From Rikenellaceae bacterium (GTDB lineage Bacteria > Bacteroidota > Bacteroidia > Bacteroidales > UBA932), in contig CAAGGO010000294.1 in NCBI GenBank assembly GCA_900769385.1, forward strand, positions 1 through 14,083: DNA of 14,083 bases. Reading direction: 5' to 3'. The translations under genes and the position numbers were made by a program. A model generated the notes under the pieces. That model was given only the letters and a program-made list of their open reading frames with translations. It did no database searches and had not been told where the DNA came from. The first letter of the stretch is position 1, and every line of letters begins with the position of its first letter. Positions 1 to 7,128 of the stretch are shown piece after piece.

Positions 1-28
1 AAATAGGGTGAAATGAAGCCTTTGAGAA

Positions 29-63
29 ACAAAAAAAGCAGCTACTTTTTGTCGTAACTGCTT
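29..63 (-). terminator. Rho-independent terminator of the tRNA unit
   Basis: On the minus strand a 10-bp stem (AAGCAGTTAC with GTAGCTGCTT, one G-U pair) closes an 8-base loop and runs into about seven T residues. It lies about ten bases downstream of the tRNA-Met 3' end, so it ends the two-tRNA transcript. Seen directly in the sequence. Confidence 0.85.
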
Positions 64-73
64 GATTTTCAAG

Positions 74-147
74 TAGCGGGACCCAGGATTGAACTGGGGA
101 CCTCATGATTATGAATCATGCGCTCTAACCAGCTGAGCTATCGCGCC
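74..147 (-). tRNA. tRNA-Met (anticodon CAT)
   Basis: A 74-base cloverleaf on the minus strand. The D arm is GCTC/GAGC, the anticodon stem CATGA/TCATG holds loop TTCATAA (anticodon CAT), and the T arm is CCCAG-TTCAATC-CTGGG. Discriminator is A and CCA is not encoded. The acceptor stem GGCGCGA/TCCCGCT has a G1-U72 wobble and a C5-C68 mismatch. A CAT anticodon could also be the tRNA-Ile read with lysidine, but the overall shape fits elongator Met better. It sits nine bases after tRNA-Gln in the same transcript. Confidence 0.9.
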
Positions 148-156
148 AACATGTAG

Positions 157-227
157 TTGAGATATTAGGACTCGAACCCAAACCAAGAGAGCCAGAATCT
201 CTTGTGCTACCATTACACCATATCTCA
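157..227 (-). tRNA. tRNA-Gln (anticodon CTG)
   Basis: A 71-base cloverleaf on the minus strand with a perfect 7-bp acceptor stem TGAGATA/TATCTCA, starting with U1-A72 as is usual for glutamine tRNAs. The anticodon stem AGAGA/TCTCT holds loop TTCTGGC, giving anticodon CTG (codon CAG). The T loop is TTCGAGT. CCA is not encoded. First tRNA of a two-tRNA unit with its own promoter just upstream. Confidence 0.92.
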
Positions 228-256
228 ATGAGCACCGTTGTTTCCTTAACGGGATG

Positions 257-287
257 CAAAGGTATGCATTATTTTTTAATTTCCAAA
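257..287 (-). promoter_or_regulatory. Bacteroidota-type promoter of the tRNA unit
   Basis: On the minus strand TTTG (284-287) is followed after exactly 19 bases by TACCTTTG (257-264). This matches the Bacteroidota primary sigma consensus TTTG-N19-TAnnTTTG at all fixed positions. The -33 element lies inside the last codons of the upstream sulfatase-fold gene. The predicted start of transcription is about 25 bases before tRNA-Gln. Confidence 0.85.
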
Positions 288-2215
288 TTTTTATTGCCTC
301 TTTTTTCCAAATCGTCGTAAATTTTCTGCAAAAAGGCCTTTCCGTGCGCTAGAGCAAGGGTATCTGGGCAAGAATTTGAGTAAACTTTTTTTGCAACGTT
401 GTCAAAAACTACCTCTCCGGAGGCGGTTACCATTCCAAAACTGTCGGGAACAGTAAAGAAAGCAAAGTGCGGATTTGCCGGATTGAGGATATCTTTACTG
501 AAAGTAAACTCCGTATGCGGAAGGCCAAGCTGCCCCAATAGAGTTGCAGCAATGTCTATCTGTCCTCCAATGGCATCTATCCTCACCCCCTTTTCTGCCA
601 ATGCAGGGCCATAAAGCACAAGGGGTATCCTGTACCTCTCCACAGAGAATATATCCAGATCCACCGGATACTGCATTGCATGGTCGGGAACAAAAACGAA
701 CAAAGTATTGTCCCAATATGGGGTATTACGGTATCTGTTTACAAAAACTTGCAGGCAACTGTCTGTATATGCAATGGAATTCAGCCTTTCATCTTCAAGC
801 CTGCTGAAACCCGGAACCTCAAACGGCTCGTGGCTGCTGGAGGTTTGGATAACCTTAAAGAACGGCTCCTGCTCCTGGCCTGCCTCAAGCTGAGTGGCAA
901 TCTTGTCAAACATAACATCATCGTGCGCCCCCCATTTGCTCAATTTCTGGGAAAGCGGAAAATCCGCATCGCTTATAATGTTCTCAAAGCCCATAGCGGT
1001 AAGGTATGAGCGCATATTGGTAAAGTTGGCATCACCGCCGTATACATATTGCAGATTGTACCCGTTGCGGGCCAAAGCGCCTGAAATTGACGGCAATGAC
1101 TGGCTCTTGCGGGGGTATTTCATTATACTGTTGGTTGGCTGTGCCGGGTAACCGCTTAAAATTGAAACAATTCCACGGTCTGTCCTAAAACTGTTTGCAT
1201 AAAAATTTGTAAACAGCACACCATTTGCACCAAGGGAATCAAGATTCACCGCCACCCCTTCAATTCCCCCAAGGGTACCCATTGCCTTTGAAAGGAAACT
1301 CTCCAGAATGATCATCACCACATTGGGTTTTCCCGGTTTCAGAAGCTCTCTTCTTCCCGACAGCTCCTCTCCTGCCCCCTCTTCCACAGAACTGCCCGCA
1401 ACCGGTTGTGCAGTGCCCGGCAATGAATTGTCGGGAAGAAAATTCCCATTACCCTGCAGGGAAACATCCTGCAAGGAGGCAAAAAGTTCATCTGCCTGCT
1501 CAGGTAGCATATAACGGTACTGTGTGGCAAATGAGGCATTCCTTGAAAGGGATTCCAAAAGGCTGAAACAAGGGTTTATGGCAGCGTGGTTAAGCCTCAT
1601 ATTCTGGCTGAAGTACACTTTTCCGGTGTTGAGGGTTGCAACGGTAAAGCCGCCGCGGATTGGGATGAAAAGTGCTCCGGCAAGGAGGGTCAATGCTGCA
1701 GTTTTCCAAACCTTGTTGAAGACAGGCTTGCTGTAGTCCTTCTGCAGAAGGAATCTTTTGCTCAGCCACAAGAATGCAACCAGACATATTATATAATCTA
1801 CGGCAGCCCAAACAAGCATCGTAGAGGTAGCACTTGCAAAGGCATCTTCGGGGCTGGATTTAAGGTAAAAAAACGGGGTGGTATCCAGGCGGAATCCCCA
1901 GTATTCATACAGCCACAGATCTGTTACATATATTGCAGAAAAGAGCACTGCGCAAAAAATGTAATATCCCTTAAAGATATGTTTCAGGGCCTTGCCCCTC
2001 CACCATACGGCCGCAATAAGGAGCAACGCCGGAATTGCCGTAAGATATCCGGCAATTGCAGCATCAAGCGGCAAACCGTGCAGGATAACCTGCAGAAAAT
2101 CCCCTATACGGCAATGGCTGTAGAACTCCTTATAATAGTACAACAGGAAAATCCCCTTCTGCAAAACGCAGAAGAGGAAAAACAATATGTAATGTTTGAA
2201 AAAGCTTTTTATCAT
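269..2215 (-). CDS. LtaS/MdoB-like sulfatase-fold membrane phosphoglycerol transferase
   Basis: 648-residue inner-membrane protein of the alkaline phosphatase/sulfatase superfamily (LTA synthase-like branch). About five hydrophobic segments fill the first 190 residues (roughly 7-28, 42-72, 83-104, 131-152, 171-190), then a low-complexity linker (about 250-295) leads to the periplasmic catalytic domain. Likely metal and catalytic residues are Glu305 (MIILES), nucleophile Thr345 (SFRTDRG), His462 (SHEPF) and Asp511-His512 (VPDHAM). Family members move phosphoglycerol or phosphoethanolamine groups onto glycans or lipids; the acceptor here is unknown. Its ATG overlaps the stop of the upstream lipoprotein gene by four bases (ATGA), so translation is probably coupled. 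Its 3' end carries the -33 element of the tRNA promoter and no terminator is visible. Function at the family level is confident, substrate is not. Confidence 0.9.
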   Translation of the reverse strand: MIKSFFKHYILFFLFCVLQKGIFLLYYYKEFYSHCRIGDFLQVILHGLPLDAAIAGYLTAIPALLLIAAVWWRGKALKHIFKGYYIFCAVLFSAIYVTDLWLYEYWGFRLDTTPFFYLKSSPEDAFASATSTMLVWAAVDYIICLVAFLWLSKRFLLQKDYSKPVFNKVWKTAALTLLAGALFIPIRGGFTVATLNTGKVYFSQNMRLNHAAINPCFSLLESLSRNASFATQYRYMLPEQADELFASLQDVSLQGNGNFLPDNSLPGTAQPVAGSSVEEGAGEELSGRRELLKPGKPNVVMIILESFLSKAMGTLGGIEGVAVNLDSLGANGVLFTNFYANSFRTDRGIVSILSGYPAQPTNSIMKYPRKSQSLPSISGALARNGYNLQYVYGGDANFTNMRSYLTAMGFENIISDADFPLSQKLSKWGAHDDVMFDKIATQLEAGQEQEPFFKVIQTSSSHEPFEVPGFSRLEDERLNSIAYTDSCLQVFVNRYRNTPYWDNTLFVFVPDHAMQYPVDLDIFSVERYRIPLVLYGPALAEKGVRIDAIGGQIDIAATLLGQLGLPHTEFTFSKDILNPANPHFAFFTVPDSFGMVTASGEVVFDNVAKKVYSNSCPDTLALAHGKAFLQKIYDDLEKRGNKNLEIKK

Positions 2216-3501
2216 TTAAGTTTCTCTCCAATTCCAACTTTGCTTACAACTCCGGTTGTACCCTCATTTTTGTAAAGGAAACCTCTGTACATTCCGGTAC
2301 TGTTGAACTCCATTGCAATATTTCCGTCCTTGTCTACAGAAACAAGTCCGCCATTGCCGGCCTCAGAGTTGAGCTCTGTGTGGATGATGTATTTTGCAGC
2401 CTCCTCAAGCGACTCTCCCAAATATTTGTAGCGTGCGCCCAAGTTGAATGCTACAGCGTGGCGGATATAGTACTCTCCGTGGCCTGTACAAGATACCGCA
2501 CAGGAGTTGTTGTCTGCGTATGTACCGGCTCCCACAATTGGAGCGTCACCAACTCTGCCCCACTGTTTGCGGAAACGGCCTCCGGTACTGGTTCCTGCTG
2601 TAAGGTTACCGTCTGTATCAAGCACTGCACAACCTACTGTTCCGTTCTTCTTGCTTTTCTTTGAAAGCTCAGCTACCCATTTCATTGTTTTAGGAGATAC
2701 AAAATAGCTGTTGTCAACTATCTCCAGACCCTGTGCAGCTGCAAAAGCATCAGCACCCTCTCCTGCAAGGAGCACGTGCTCCGAATTGTTTTTAACCGCG
2801 TATGCTGCGTTAATGGGGTTCTTAACTGTCTTTACACCTGCAACTGCACCTGCAGAAAGGTCTTTACCCTCCATAATGCAGGCATCAAGCTCAAATGTAC
2901 CCTCATTGGTAATGGTTGCACCTTTACCTGCATTGAACAACGGATTGTTCTCAAAATAATTGATTACCGCAATCACAGCCTCCGGGCCTTTACCTCCGTT
3001 CTCCAGAACGTTGCTGCCAATTCTTAGGGCAGAATCAAGTGCAGCATAATATTGTGCAGCTTTAACCGAGTCTTTCTCTACTGAAGCAATATTGCCGGCA
3101 CCGCCGTGAACCACAATTACATAATCCCTTTTATGCCTGTACTCATTCCAGGCAATGATTCCACCATCAAGGTTTATTACATCATAACCTTTCTCCTGAA
3201 GCTTTGCAGCTGCATCGGCACTTCTTCTGCCGCTTCTGCAATAAACCGCCACCTTGCTCCCCTCAGGCAAAGCCTGCTGGATATTCTGCATAAAAGCCTC
3301 ATCCTTCACATCTATATTCAATGCCTCCTCAATATGTCCCTGGGCAAATTCTGCCGGAGTCCTTACATCCACAAGCTTCATATCTGCAGACTTGATGGCC
3401 TCCTTGAACTGTGCTACCTCAACGGTCTTGAATTCTGTATTTCCACAAGCGGCAATAAACAGCCCGCATAGGGCAACCGCAAAAAATCTGAATAGTTTCA
3501 T
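2212..3501 (-). CDS. Lipoprotein: rhodanese domain fused to isoaspartyl peptidase/L-asparaginase
   Basis: 429 residues. A lipoprotein signal ends at Cys19 (lipobox IAAC), so the protein is probably anchored outside the cytoplasm. Residues about 25-120 form a rhodanese domain with motif LVDVRTPAEF and active-loop Cys88 (VYCRSGRRS). After only a few linker residues comes a full N-terminal-nucleophile hydrolase of the plant-type asparaginase/isoaspartyl peptidase family (about 127-429): VVHGGAG at the domain start, autocleavage site Gly287-Thr288 (KNGTVG), and substrate-binding Arg316, Asp319 and Thr339-Gly340. The hydrolase would self-cleave before Thr288 and remove isoaspartyl residues from peptides or hydrolyse asparagine. 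The fusion is unusual; both halves keep their key residues. The gene is 27 bases after the upstream gene and overlaps the next by ATGA. Confidence 0.9.
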   Translation of the reverse strand: MKLFRFFAVALCGLFIAACGNTEFKTVEVAQFKEAIKSADMKLVDVRTPAEFAQGHIEEALNIDVKDEAFMQNIQQALPEGSKVAVYCRSGRRSADAAAKLQEKGYDVINLDGGIIAWNEYRHKRDYVIVVHGGAGNIASVEKDSVKAAQYYAALDSALRIGSNVLENGGKGPEAVIAVINYFENNPLFNAGKGATITNEGTFELDACIMEGKDLSAGAVAGVKTVKNPINAAYAVKNNSEHVLLAGEGADAFAAAQGLEIVDNSYFVSPKTMKWVAELSKKSKKNGTVGCAVLDTDGNLTAGTSTGGRFRKQWGRVGDAPIVGAGTYADNNSCAVSCTGHGEYYIRHAVAFNLGARYKYLGESLEEAAKYIIHTELNSEAGNGGLVSVDKDGNIAMEFNSTGMYRGFLYKNEGTTGVVSKVGIGEKLK

Positions 3502-3523
3502 AGGTAAATGGTTTTTGTTTATA

Positions 3524-3531
3524 CAAAGTTA
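3524..3531 (-). promoter_or_regulatory. -7 box for the rhodanese-asparaginase gene
   Basis: Minus-strand TAACTTTG is an exact match to TAnnTTTG and overlaps the TAA stop of the upstream gene. It would give a leader of roughly 17 bases before the ATG at 3501. No TTTG is found at the 19-base spacing, so this may be an internal or secondary promoter of the cluster. Confidence 0.6.
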
Positions 3532-4236
3532 CTTTTTCTTCTGCTCAATTTTTGCAATAACCTCAAAAATACGCAAATAACTGTCGGGAGTACACTTGTA
3601 CTCCACATTATGTTCATATAATTTCAGTTCTGCCTCCCTTGCCCTGCTGCGGGCCTCATTCATAAGATCAAAGGTTCGGGTAACAAAATTCCCTGTACGC
3701 CCCTTTTCCAGGCGAAAACCTGCCATCTTGCGCACCTGCCTCAAGGTTTTCCATTTCTCAAAAAATCCCCCCTCCATCTGCGCCTTATGGGCCACTTTTG
3801 CCATCTCCCACAACTCCGTTGCCCTCTGCAGCTCCTCCAGCGCCTCATTATGCCTCCTCTTCCACGGTCCCATAAAAGCCGCCGCTTTCATCTTTATCTG
3901 CTCCGGATCCATCACCACATACAACCGCTCACCGTAAGAGAGATACATCTCTCTGTACTCCTCCAGCGCACCGTAGAAATCCTCCACTTCTGCACTCTTC
4001 TTCCCGACAGGCTGCTCTGCTGACGCCTTCCCAATCTCCCCCTCTTCTCCACAATTTTCCCCGGCCTGCTCCACATTAAAGAGAACATCCTCCCAATTGC
4101 CCAGCCTCTCAAGCAGATCATACCCCCTGAGCAAAGTTACCACCGGATACTGCCCGCTTTGGGCAATCTCCTGAACATCCTGCGCCACCTGTCTTACCTG
4201 CGCAGCAAGCTCCTTAAGCCATAAATTGTTTCCCAT
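3529..4236 (-). CDS. Helical cytoplasmic protein of unknown function
   Basis: 235 residues; I do not recognise the family. There is no signal peptide or membrane segment. The sequence is strongly helix-forming: an N-terminal helix (about 4-50) is followed by a Glu-rich, probably disordered stretch (about 57-88), then a long charged, mostly helical region (about 88-225) rich in Glu, Lys, Arg, Trp and Met that could form a coiled coil or a helical bundle. It ends in a lysine run. It is the first gene of the minus-strand cluster and has its own promoter in the divergent intergenic region. Base composition matches its neighbours and the coding frame is intact, so a real gene is likely even though no role can be assigned. 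Confidence 0.75.
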   Translation of the reverse strand: MGNNLWLKELAAQVRQVAQDVQEIAQSGQYPVVTLLRGYDLLERLGNWEDVLFNVEQAGENCGEEGEIGKASAEQPVGKKSAEVEDFYGALEEYREMYLSYGERLYVVMDPEQIKMKAAAFMGPWKRRHNEALEELQRATELWEMAKVAHKAQMEGGFFEKWKTLRQVRKMAGFRLEKGRTGNFVTRTFDLMNEARSRAREAELKLYEHNVEYKCTPDSYLRIFEVIAKIEQKKK

Positions 4237-4270
4237 CCTGCAATTGTCAATTAACCCAAGAATACGTTCT

Positions 4271-4301
4271 CAAATATACTCATAATTTTTTGCCAATGAA
4301 A
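4271..4301 (-). promoter_or_regulatory. Promoter of the helical protein gene cluster
   Basis: Minus-strand TATATTTG (4271-4278) matches TAnnTTTG exactly. TTTC, one base off the -33 consensus TTTG, lies upstream (4298-4301) at the canonical 19-base spacing. The predicted leader is about 28 bases to the ATG at 4236. Confidence 0.7.
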
Positions 4302-4343
4302 GTTTCCCTGTACCATACGCAACTGAATGCTCCAAAATCCTGC

Positions 4344-4359
4344 CCAGAATGCATTCTGG
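4344..4359. promoter_or_regulatory. Perfect 16-bp palindrome, candidate operator
   Basis: CCAGAATGCATTCTGG is identical to its own reverse complement. It sits in the 235-base region between two divergent genes, about 65 bases upstream of the minus-strand -7 box and about 77 upstream of the plus-strand one. It has no loop and no T-tract, so it is not a terminator. The shape fits a dimeric regulator site; no regulator gene is nearby, so the assignment is inference. Confidence 0.4.
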
Positions 4360-4435
4360 AGCGGATTATTGTTGTTTCGGCACGCAACAGGAAATTTACG
4401 GACACTGAAGCGGTACGGGCATGGGTTGAATTTTG

Positions 4436-4443
4436 TAAATTTG
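4436..4443 (+). promoter_or_regulatory. -7 box for the TPR protein gene
   Basis: TAAATTTG matches TAnnTTTG exactly, 28 bases before the ATG at 4472, giving a leader of about 22 bases. No TTTG is seen at the 19-base spacing. Confidence 0.6.
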
Positions 4444-4471
4444 TATACAAACCAATTCAAACCGCACAGTT

Positions 4472-5887
4472 ATGAAAAGATTTCTTGCAACATTATACAT
4501 TTCAATTGCCGTATGTTTTACAGGATTTGCCCAAGCGCAGCACCAGTCCTCCCCTCAAAAGACTGGAGGCAACATTACTGTACAGGAAAAGGAGATGTTC
4601 CGTAAAATGGGATTGCAGCTGCCGCAACAGAGCAAAGAGCCGGAATACAGCTCCTGGAAAGAGGCTATGGAAAGGTATGACTACCAACAGGCAATATCCC
4701 TGTTGGATATTGAAGCGGATTCGTTGAGGAAAAGCATAGATATGCAACAAGATTCTTTGGCGGCTGAAATGGAGTGCCAGAAACTGAAAGGGATATTATT
4801 GAAAAAGGCTTCCTGCCAGAAAAGCCTGTACAAATTCAACGATGCCATTGCAACATTGGATGAGGCCCTTAGAACCGGCGGGGAAGATGCCGTAACATTT
4901 GCCGGCATAGCAGAGTGTCACATACTCAGCGGGAACAACATTGCCGCCTATATGTTCTATGACAGTGCAATAAGGCTGGATCCGGAGAACCTTTTCCTCA
5001 GAATCCAGAAACTTATGCTGCTATATAAAATGGAGGATTATCCGCAATGCGTTGCAGAGGGAAGGCATATCCTCTCAAAGGATTCAATCCCTTCAATACT
5101 AATTACCGTAGGGAACAGTTTCAACAAAATGAACCAGGGTGATTCTGCCCTTGCCTACTACAACAGGGCCTACCGGATGAACCCGTACGATTACCGCACT
5201 CTGGAGAAAATTTCCAATATCTATCTGGGGAGGGAAAGGTTTGACACCGTTATGGTCCTCACTGCAAATTATCTGGAGAGAGATTCCACAAACCACGTAA
5301 TTTCTCCAATCAAGGGGCTTGCCCAATATGGATTGAAGGACTACGCTGGGGCATACAGGACATTCAGCAAAAGTTTGGAGTACGGATGTGATGAACTGTC
5401 GGGATACTGGTATTTGGGATTGTGCAAATTTATGGAGAAGGAGTACGGCTCCGCAATAAAGTGGTTCAATAAAGCTGCAAAACTTGATTCCACAGATGTA
5501 AATCTCCAATATTATCTGGGCACCAGCTACAAAGAGGCAATGTCACTCAAGTACGCCAAGAAGCACTTCCACAAGGCTGAGAGTCTGCTTCAACCTGATT
5601 CTTCAATGATGTACAAGATAAATGTCTCTTTGGCTGAGACATTCGTATCGGAAGGGAAACCCAACAAAGCTGTAGAGCACTACAAAACTGCAGACAGGTA
5701 TGACCCTGATCAGCCTGCACTGCTTGTAAAACTTGGGTATGCATACAGGCTGCAGAAAGATTATGCAAAGGCAATGGAGTGCTATGAGAAGTATTTCACC
5801 ATCGGGAAGAAAGATTCCGCAGTCTGGAAATTTGCCCAGAAGGAGGTTGCCTTCATTAAAGAGGAACAGTTCATGCTGGGGGAATAA
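4472..5887 (+). CDS. Exported tetratricopeptide-repeat protein
   Basis: 471 residues. A cleavable signal peptide (about 1-22, ending FAQAQ) sends the protein to the periplasm or outer membrane. From about residue 47 to the end it consists of roughly eleven TPR-like units, many with recognisable endings such as YDSAIRLDPEN, YYNRAYRMNPYD, WFNKAAKLDSTD and HYKTADRYDPDQ. TPR arrays are protein-binding scaffolds; no catalytic domain is visible. In Bacteroidota such proteins often assist outer-membrane or surface complexes, and here the gene is followed immediately by the remnant of an outer-membrane barrel gene, so the two may once have worked together (inference). The start is supported by the -7 box and the signal peptide. 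Partner unknown. Confidence 0.88.
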   Translation: MKRFLATLYISIAVCFTGFAQAQHQSSPQKTGGNITVQEKEMFRKMGLQLPQQSKEPEYSSWKEAMERYDYQQAISLLDIEADSLRKSIDMQQDSLAAEMECQKLKGILLKKASCQKSLYKFNDAIATLDEALRTGGEDAVTFAGIAECHILSGNNIAAYMFYDSAIRLDPENLFLRIQKLMLLYKMEDYPQCVAEGRHILSKDSIPSILITVGNSFNKMNQGDSALAYYNRAYRMNPYDYRTLEKISNIYLGRERFDTVMVLTANYLERDSTNHVISPIKGLAQYGLKDYAGAYRTFSKSLEYGCDELSGYWYLGLCKFMEKEYGSAIKWFNKAAKLDSTDVNLQYYLGTSYKEAMSLKYAKKHFHKAESLLQPDSSMMYKINVSLAETFVSEGKPNKAVEHYKTADRYDPDQPALLVKLGYAYRLQKDYAKAMECYEKYFTIGKKDSAVWKFAQKEVAFIKEEQFMLGE

Positions 5888-6165
5888 TCTCTAGCACTGT
5901 ATTTACAACAGAAGCCATAGACTTTACCGTTATGAACTTTGAAGCTTCCAAAACCATAAAGGCGGTTACAATAGGGCTGAAAGCCAAAGACATCCTTAAC
6001 CAGACAACGAATTTCACCCGTAATGTTACCGGCAACTATGCGGAAGACAGCTACCGCAATGTCATCGGGCGCCATTTCCTCATAAGCCTCACCTGGAATT
6101 TCGGCAAGATGAATTCCGCAAAGAACAGGAAAGTCCAGAATGCAATGTTCAATCTGATGATGTAA
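5888..6165 (+). pseudogene. C-terminal remnant of an outer-membrane beta-barrel receptor
   Basis: The frame ending at the TAA of 6163-6165 encodes a classical Bacteroidota outer-membrane barrel C-terminus: two last strands around LKAKDILNQTTNFTR and HFLISLTWNFGKMN, then a short tail ending NLMM. Such ends belong to TonB-dependent receptor-like or 'outer membrane beta-barrel family' proteins of 700-900 residues. Only about 90 codons remain. The frame is open upstream only to a stop at 5857-5859, inside the preceding TPR gene. An ATG at 5932 could start a 77-residue product, but it would lack a signal peptide and could not form a barrel. I read it as the scar of a deletion that removed the rest of the gene. 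The exact left edge of homology is uncertain. Confidence 0.7.
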
Positions 6166-6167
6166 AG

Positions 6168-7016
6168 CTATCGGGAAGAAGAAACCTTTTTCTCTGCCTC
6201 AATCACATCAAACATTGTCTTGAATGTGTAACCTTTGGCTTTAAGTTTGTCTATTATCTCACCCAAATATGTGTAAGGGCGGTCTGCATCAGTCCTGTCG
6301 GGATAATTCATTGCGTGGATAAGGAGGATGACACCATTGAAAGTATTCTCCTGCTCATACTGCCAAAGATCCTCCAGAATCTTCTCTGTAGAGATGTACG
6401 CATCAGTACCCGGGCTGGTCCAGTCCATTCCGGTAAGGAAACCGCTGGTTGGATTTACAAGCCTGTAGCCCATATCCTTCATTACATCCACAGATTTCTG
6501 GTCATAAGTTTCGTACGGAGGGATAAGCCAGCAGTACTGCTCTTTGGTAAGGCCATATTTCTCAAGCCTGTTCTCCATAATTGCAAAATCTGCCCTCAAT
6601 GAATCCTCGCTTACCAAAGAAACGTTGCGGTCCTCCTCGCTGCACAACAACAGGTGGGCATACGAGTGTGATGAAAGATAGTGTCCGTTGTTTATGATTC
6701 TCTTTACCGGCTCCTGATACCTCTCCACATCAAAACATACACCTGTAGGGAAGAATGACCCTTTCACCCCCTTTTCCTCCAAAGTATTTAGGACAGGCAC
6801 CACTCCGTCAAAATTTTCAAACCTGCCGGAATCGGCGTGGCTGTAGTGTCCGGTAAACACCAGATAAACCTCTTTGTCCTGCGGATTGATTTTCTCCACA
6901 ACACCATAATCATCAGTTACAAACACCGGGGCTGCATTTTTATTGCCTCCGCAAGAGCAGATAACCGCCGCCAAAAGCGCCACAAGCTGGATTCCATAGA
7001 TTTTTTTCATAATCAT
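6168..7016 (-). CDS. NodB-fold polysaccharide deacetylase-like lipoprotein
   Basis: 282 residues. The lipoprotein signal ends at Cys22 (lipobox ICSC), placing it at the cell envelope. Residues about 48-275 fit the NodB carbohydrate esterase fold: strand YLVFTG followed by VLNTLEEKGVKGSFFPTG (about 74-92), the metal-binding HxxxH motif at His117 and His121 (HSYAH), IPPYE at 165-169, a Trp-containing loop near 199 and ILLIH (230-234). The first motif, normally TFDDG with the catalytic Asp, reads VFTGHYSHADSG, so the usual acid is missing or displaced. It may be a metal-dependent deacetylase with altered chemistry or a glycan-binding relative. It is divergent from the ROK/MFS/SIS operon, compatible with a shared sugar role (inference). 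A second ATG two codons in (7010) is an alternative start. The stop codon lies in a TCGGGAA word. Confidence 0.85.
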   Translation of the reverse strand: MIMKKIYGIQLVALLAAVICSCGGNKNAAPVFVTDDYGVVEKINPQDKEVYLVFTGHYSHADSGRFENFDGVVPVLNTLEEKGVKGSFFPTGVCFDVERYQEPVKRIINNGHYLSSHSYAHLLLCSEEDRNVSLVSEDSLRADFAIMENRLEKYGLTKEQYCWLIPPYETYDQKSVDVMKDMGYRLVNPTSGFLTGMDWTSPGTDAYISTEKILEDLWQYEQENTFNGVILLIHAMNYPDRTDADRPYTYLGEIIDKLKAKGYTFKTMFDVIEAEKKVSSSR

Positions 7017-7050
7017 AACGTATTTTTCATTATTGAATATCCTTTCCCTA

Positions 7051-7058
7051 CAAAGTTA
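7051..7058 (-). promoter_or_regulatory. -7 box for the NodB-like lipoprotein gene
   Basis: Minus-strand TAACTTTG matches TAnnTTTG exactly and predicts a leader of about 29 bases to the ATG at 7016. A minus-strand TTTG exists at 7081-7084, but the spacing is 22 rather than 19. Confidence 0.65.
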
Positions 7059-7108
7059 ACCATTTGGGGGAACACTTCTGCAAAATATTTCTTAACTTGC
7101 AAGGCGTT

Positions 7109-7128
7109 TTGGGAAATTTTCTTCCCGA
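7109..7128. promoter_or_regulatory. Inverted repeat upstream of the ROK operon, candidate operator
   Basis: TTGGGAA (7109-7115) and TTCCCGA (7122-7128) form an inverted repeat with one mismatch around a 6-base AT-rich spacer, ending 14 bases before the ROK kinase ATG. The arms resemble the TCGGGAA word that is abundant in this window. There is no T-tract. Position suits a regulator site or a leader hairpin; this is inference. I found no convincing TAnnTTTG for this operon; the closest is TAACTTG at 7093-7099. Confidence 0.35.

Noticed and set aside
1586..2275. Open plus-strand frame of 229 codons
   Set aside because: It is antisense to the membrane part of the sulfatase-fold gene and reads as a Cys/Gln/Lys-rich jumble with no family features.
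4325..4362. Palindrome region as a terminator for the flanking genes
   Set aside because: Both flanking genes are transcribed away from it and there is no T-tract.
5099..5509. Minus-strand frame of 136 codons inside the TPR gene
   Set aside because: Shadow of the TPR coding frame; no signal, no domain.
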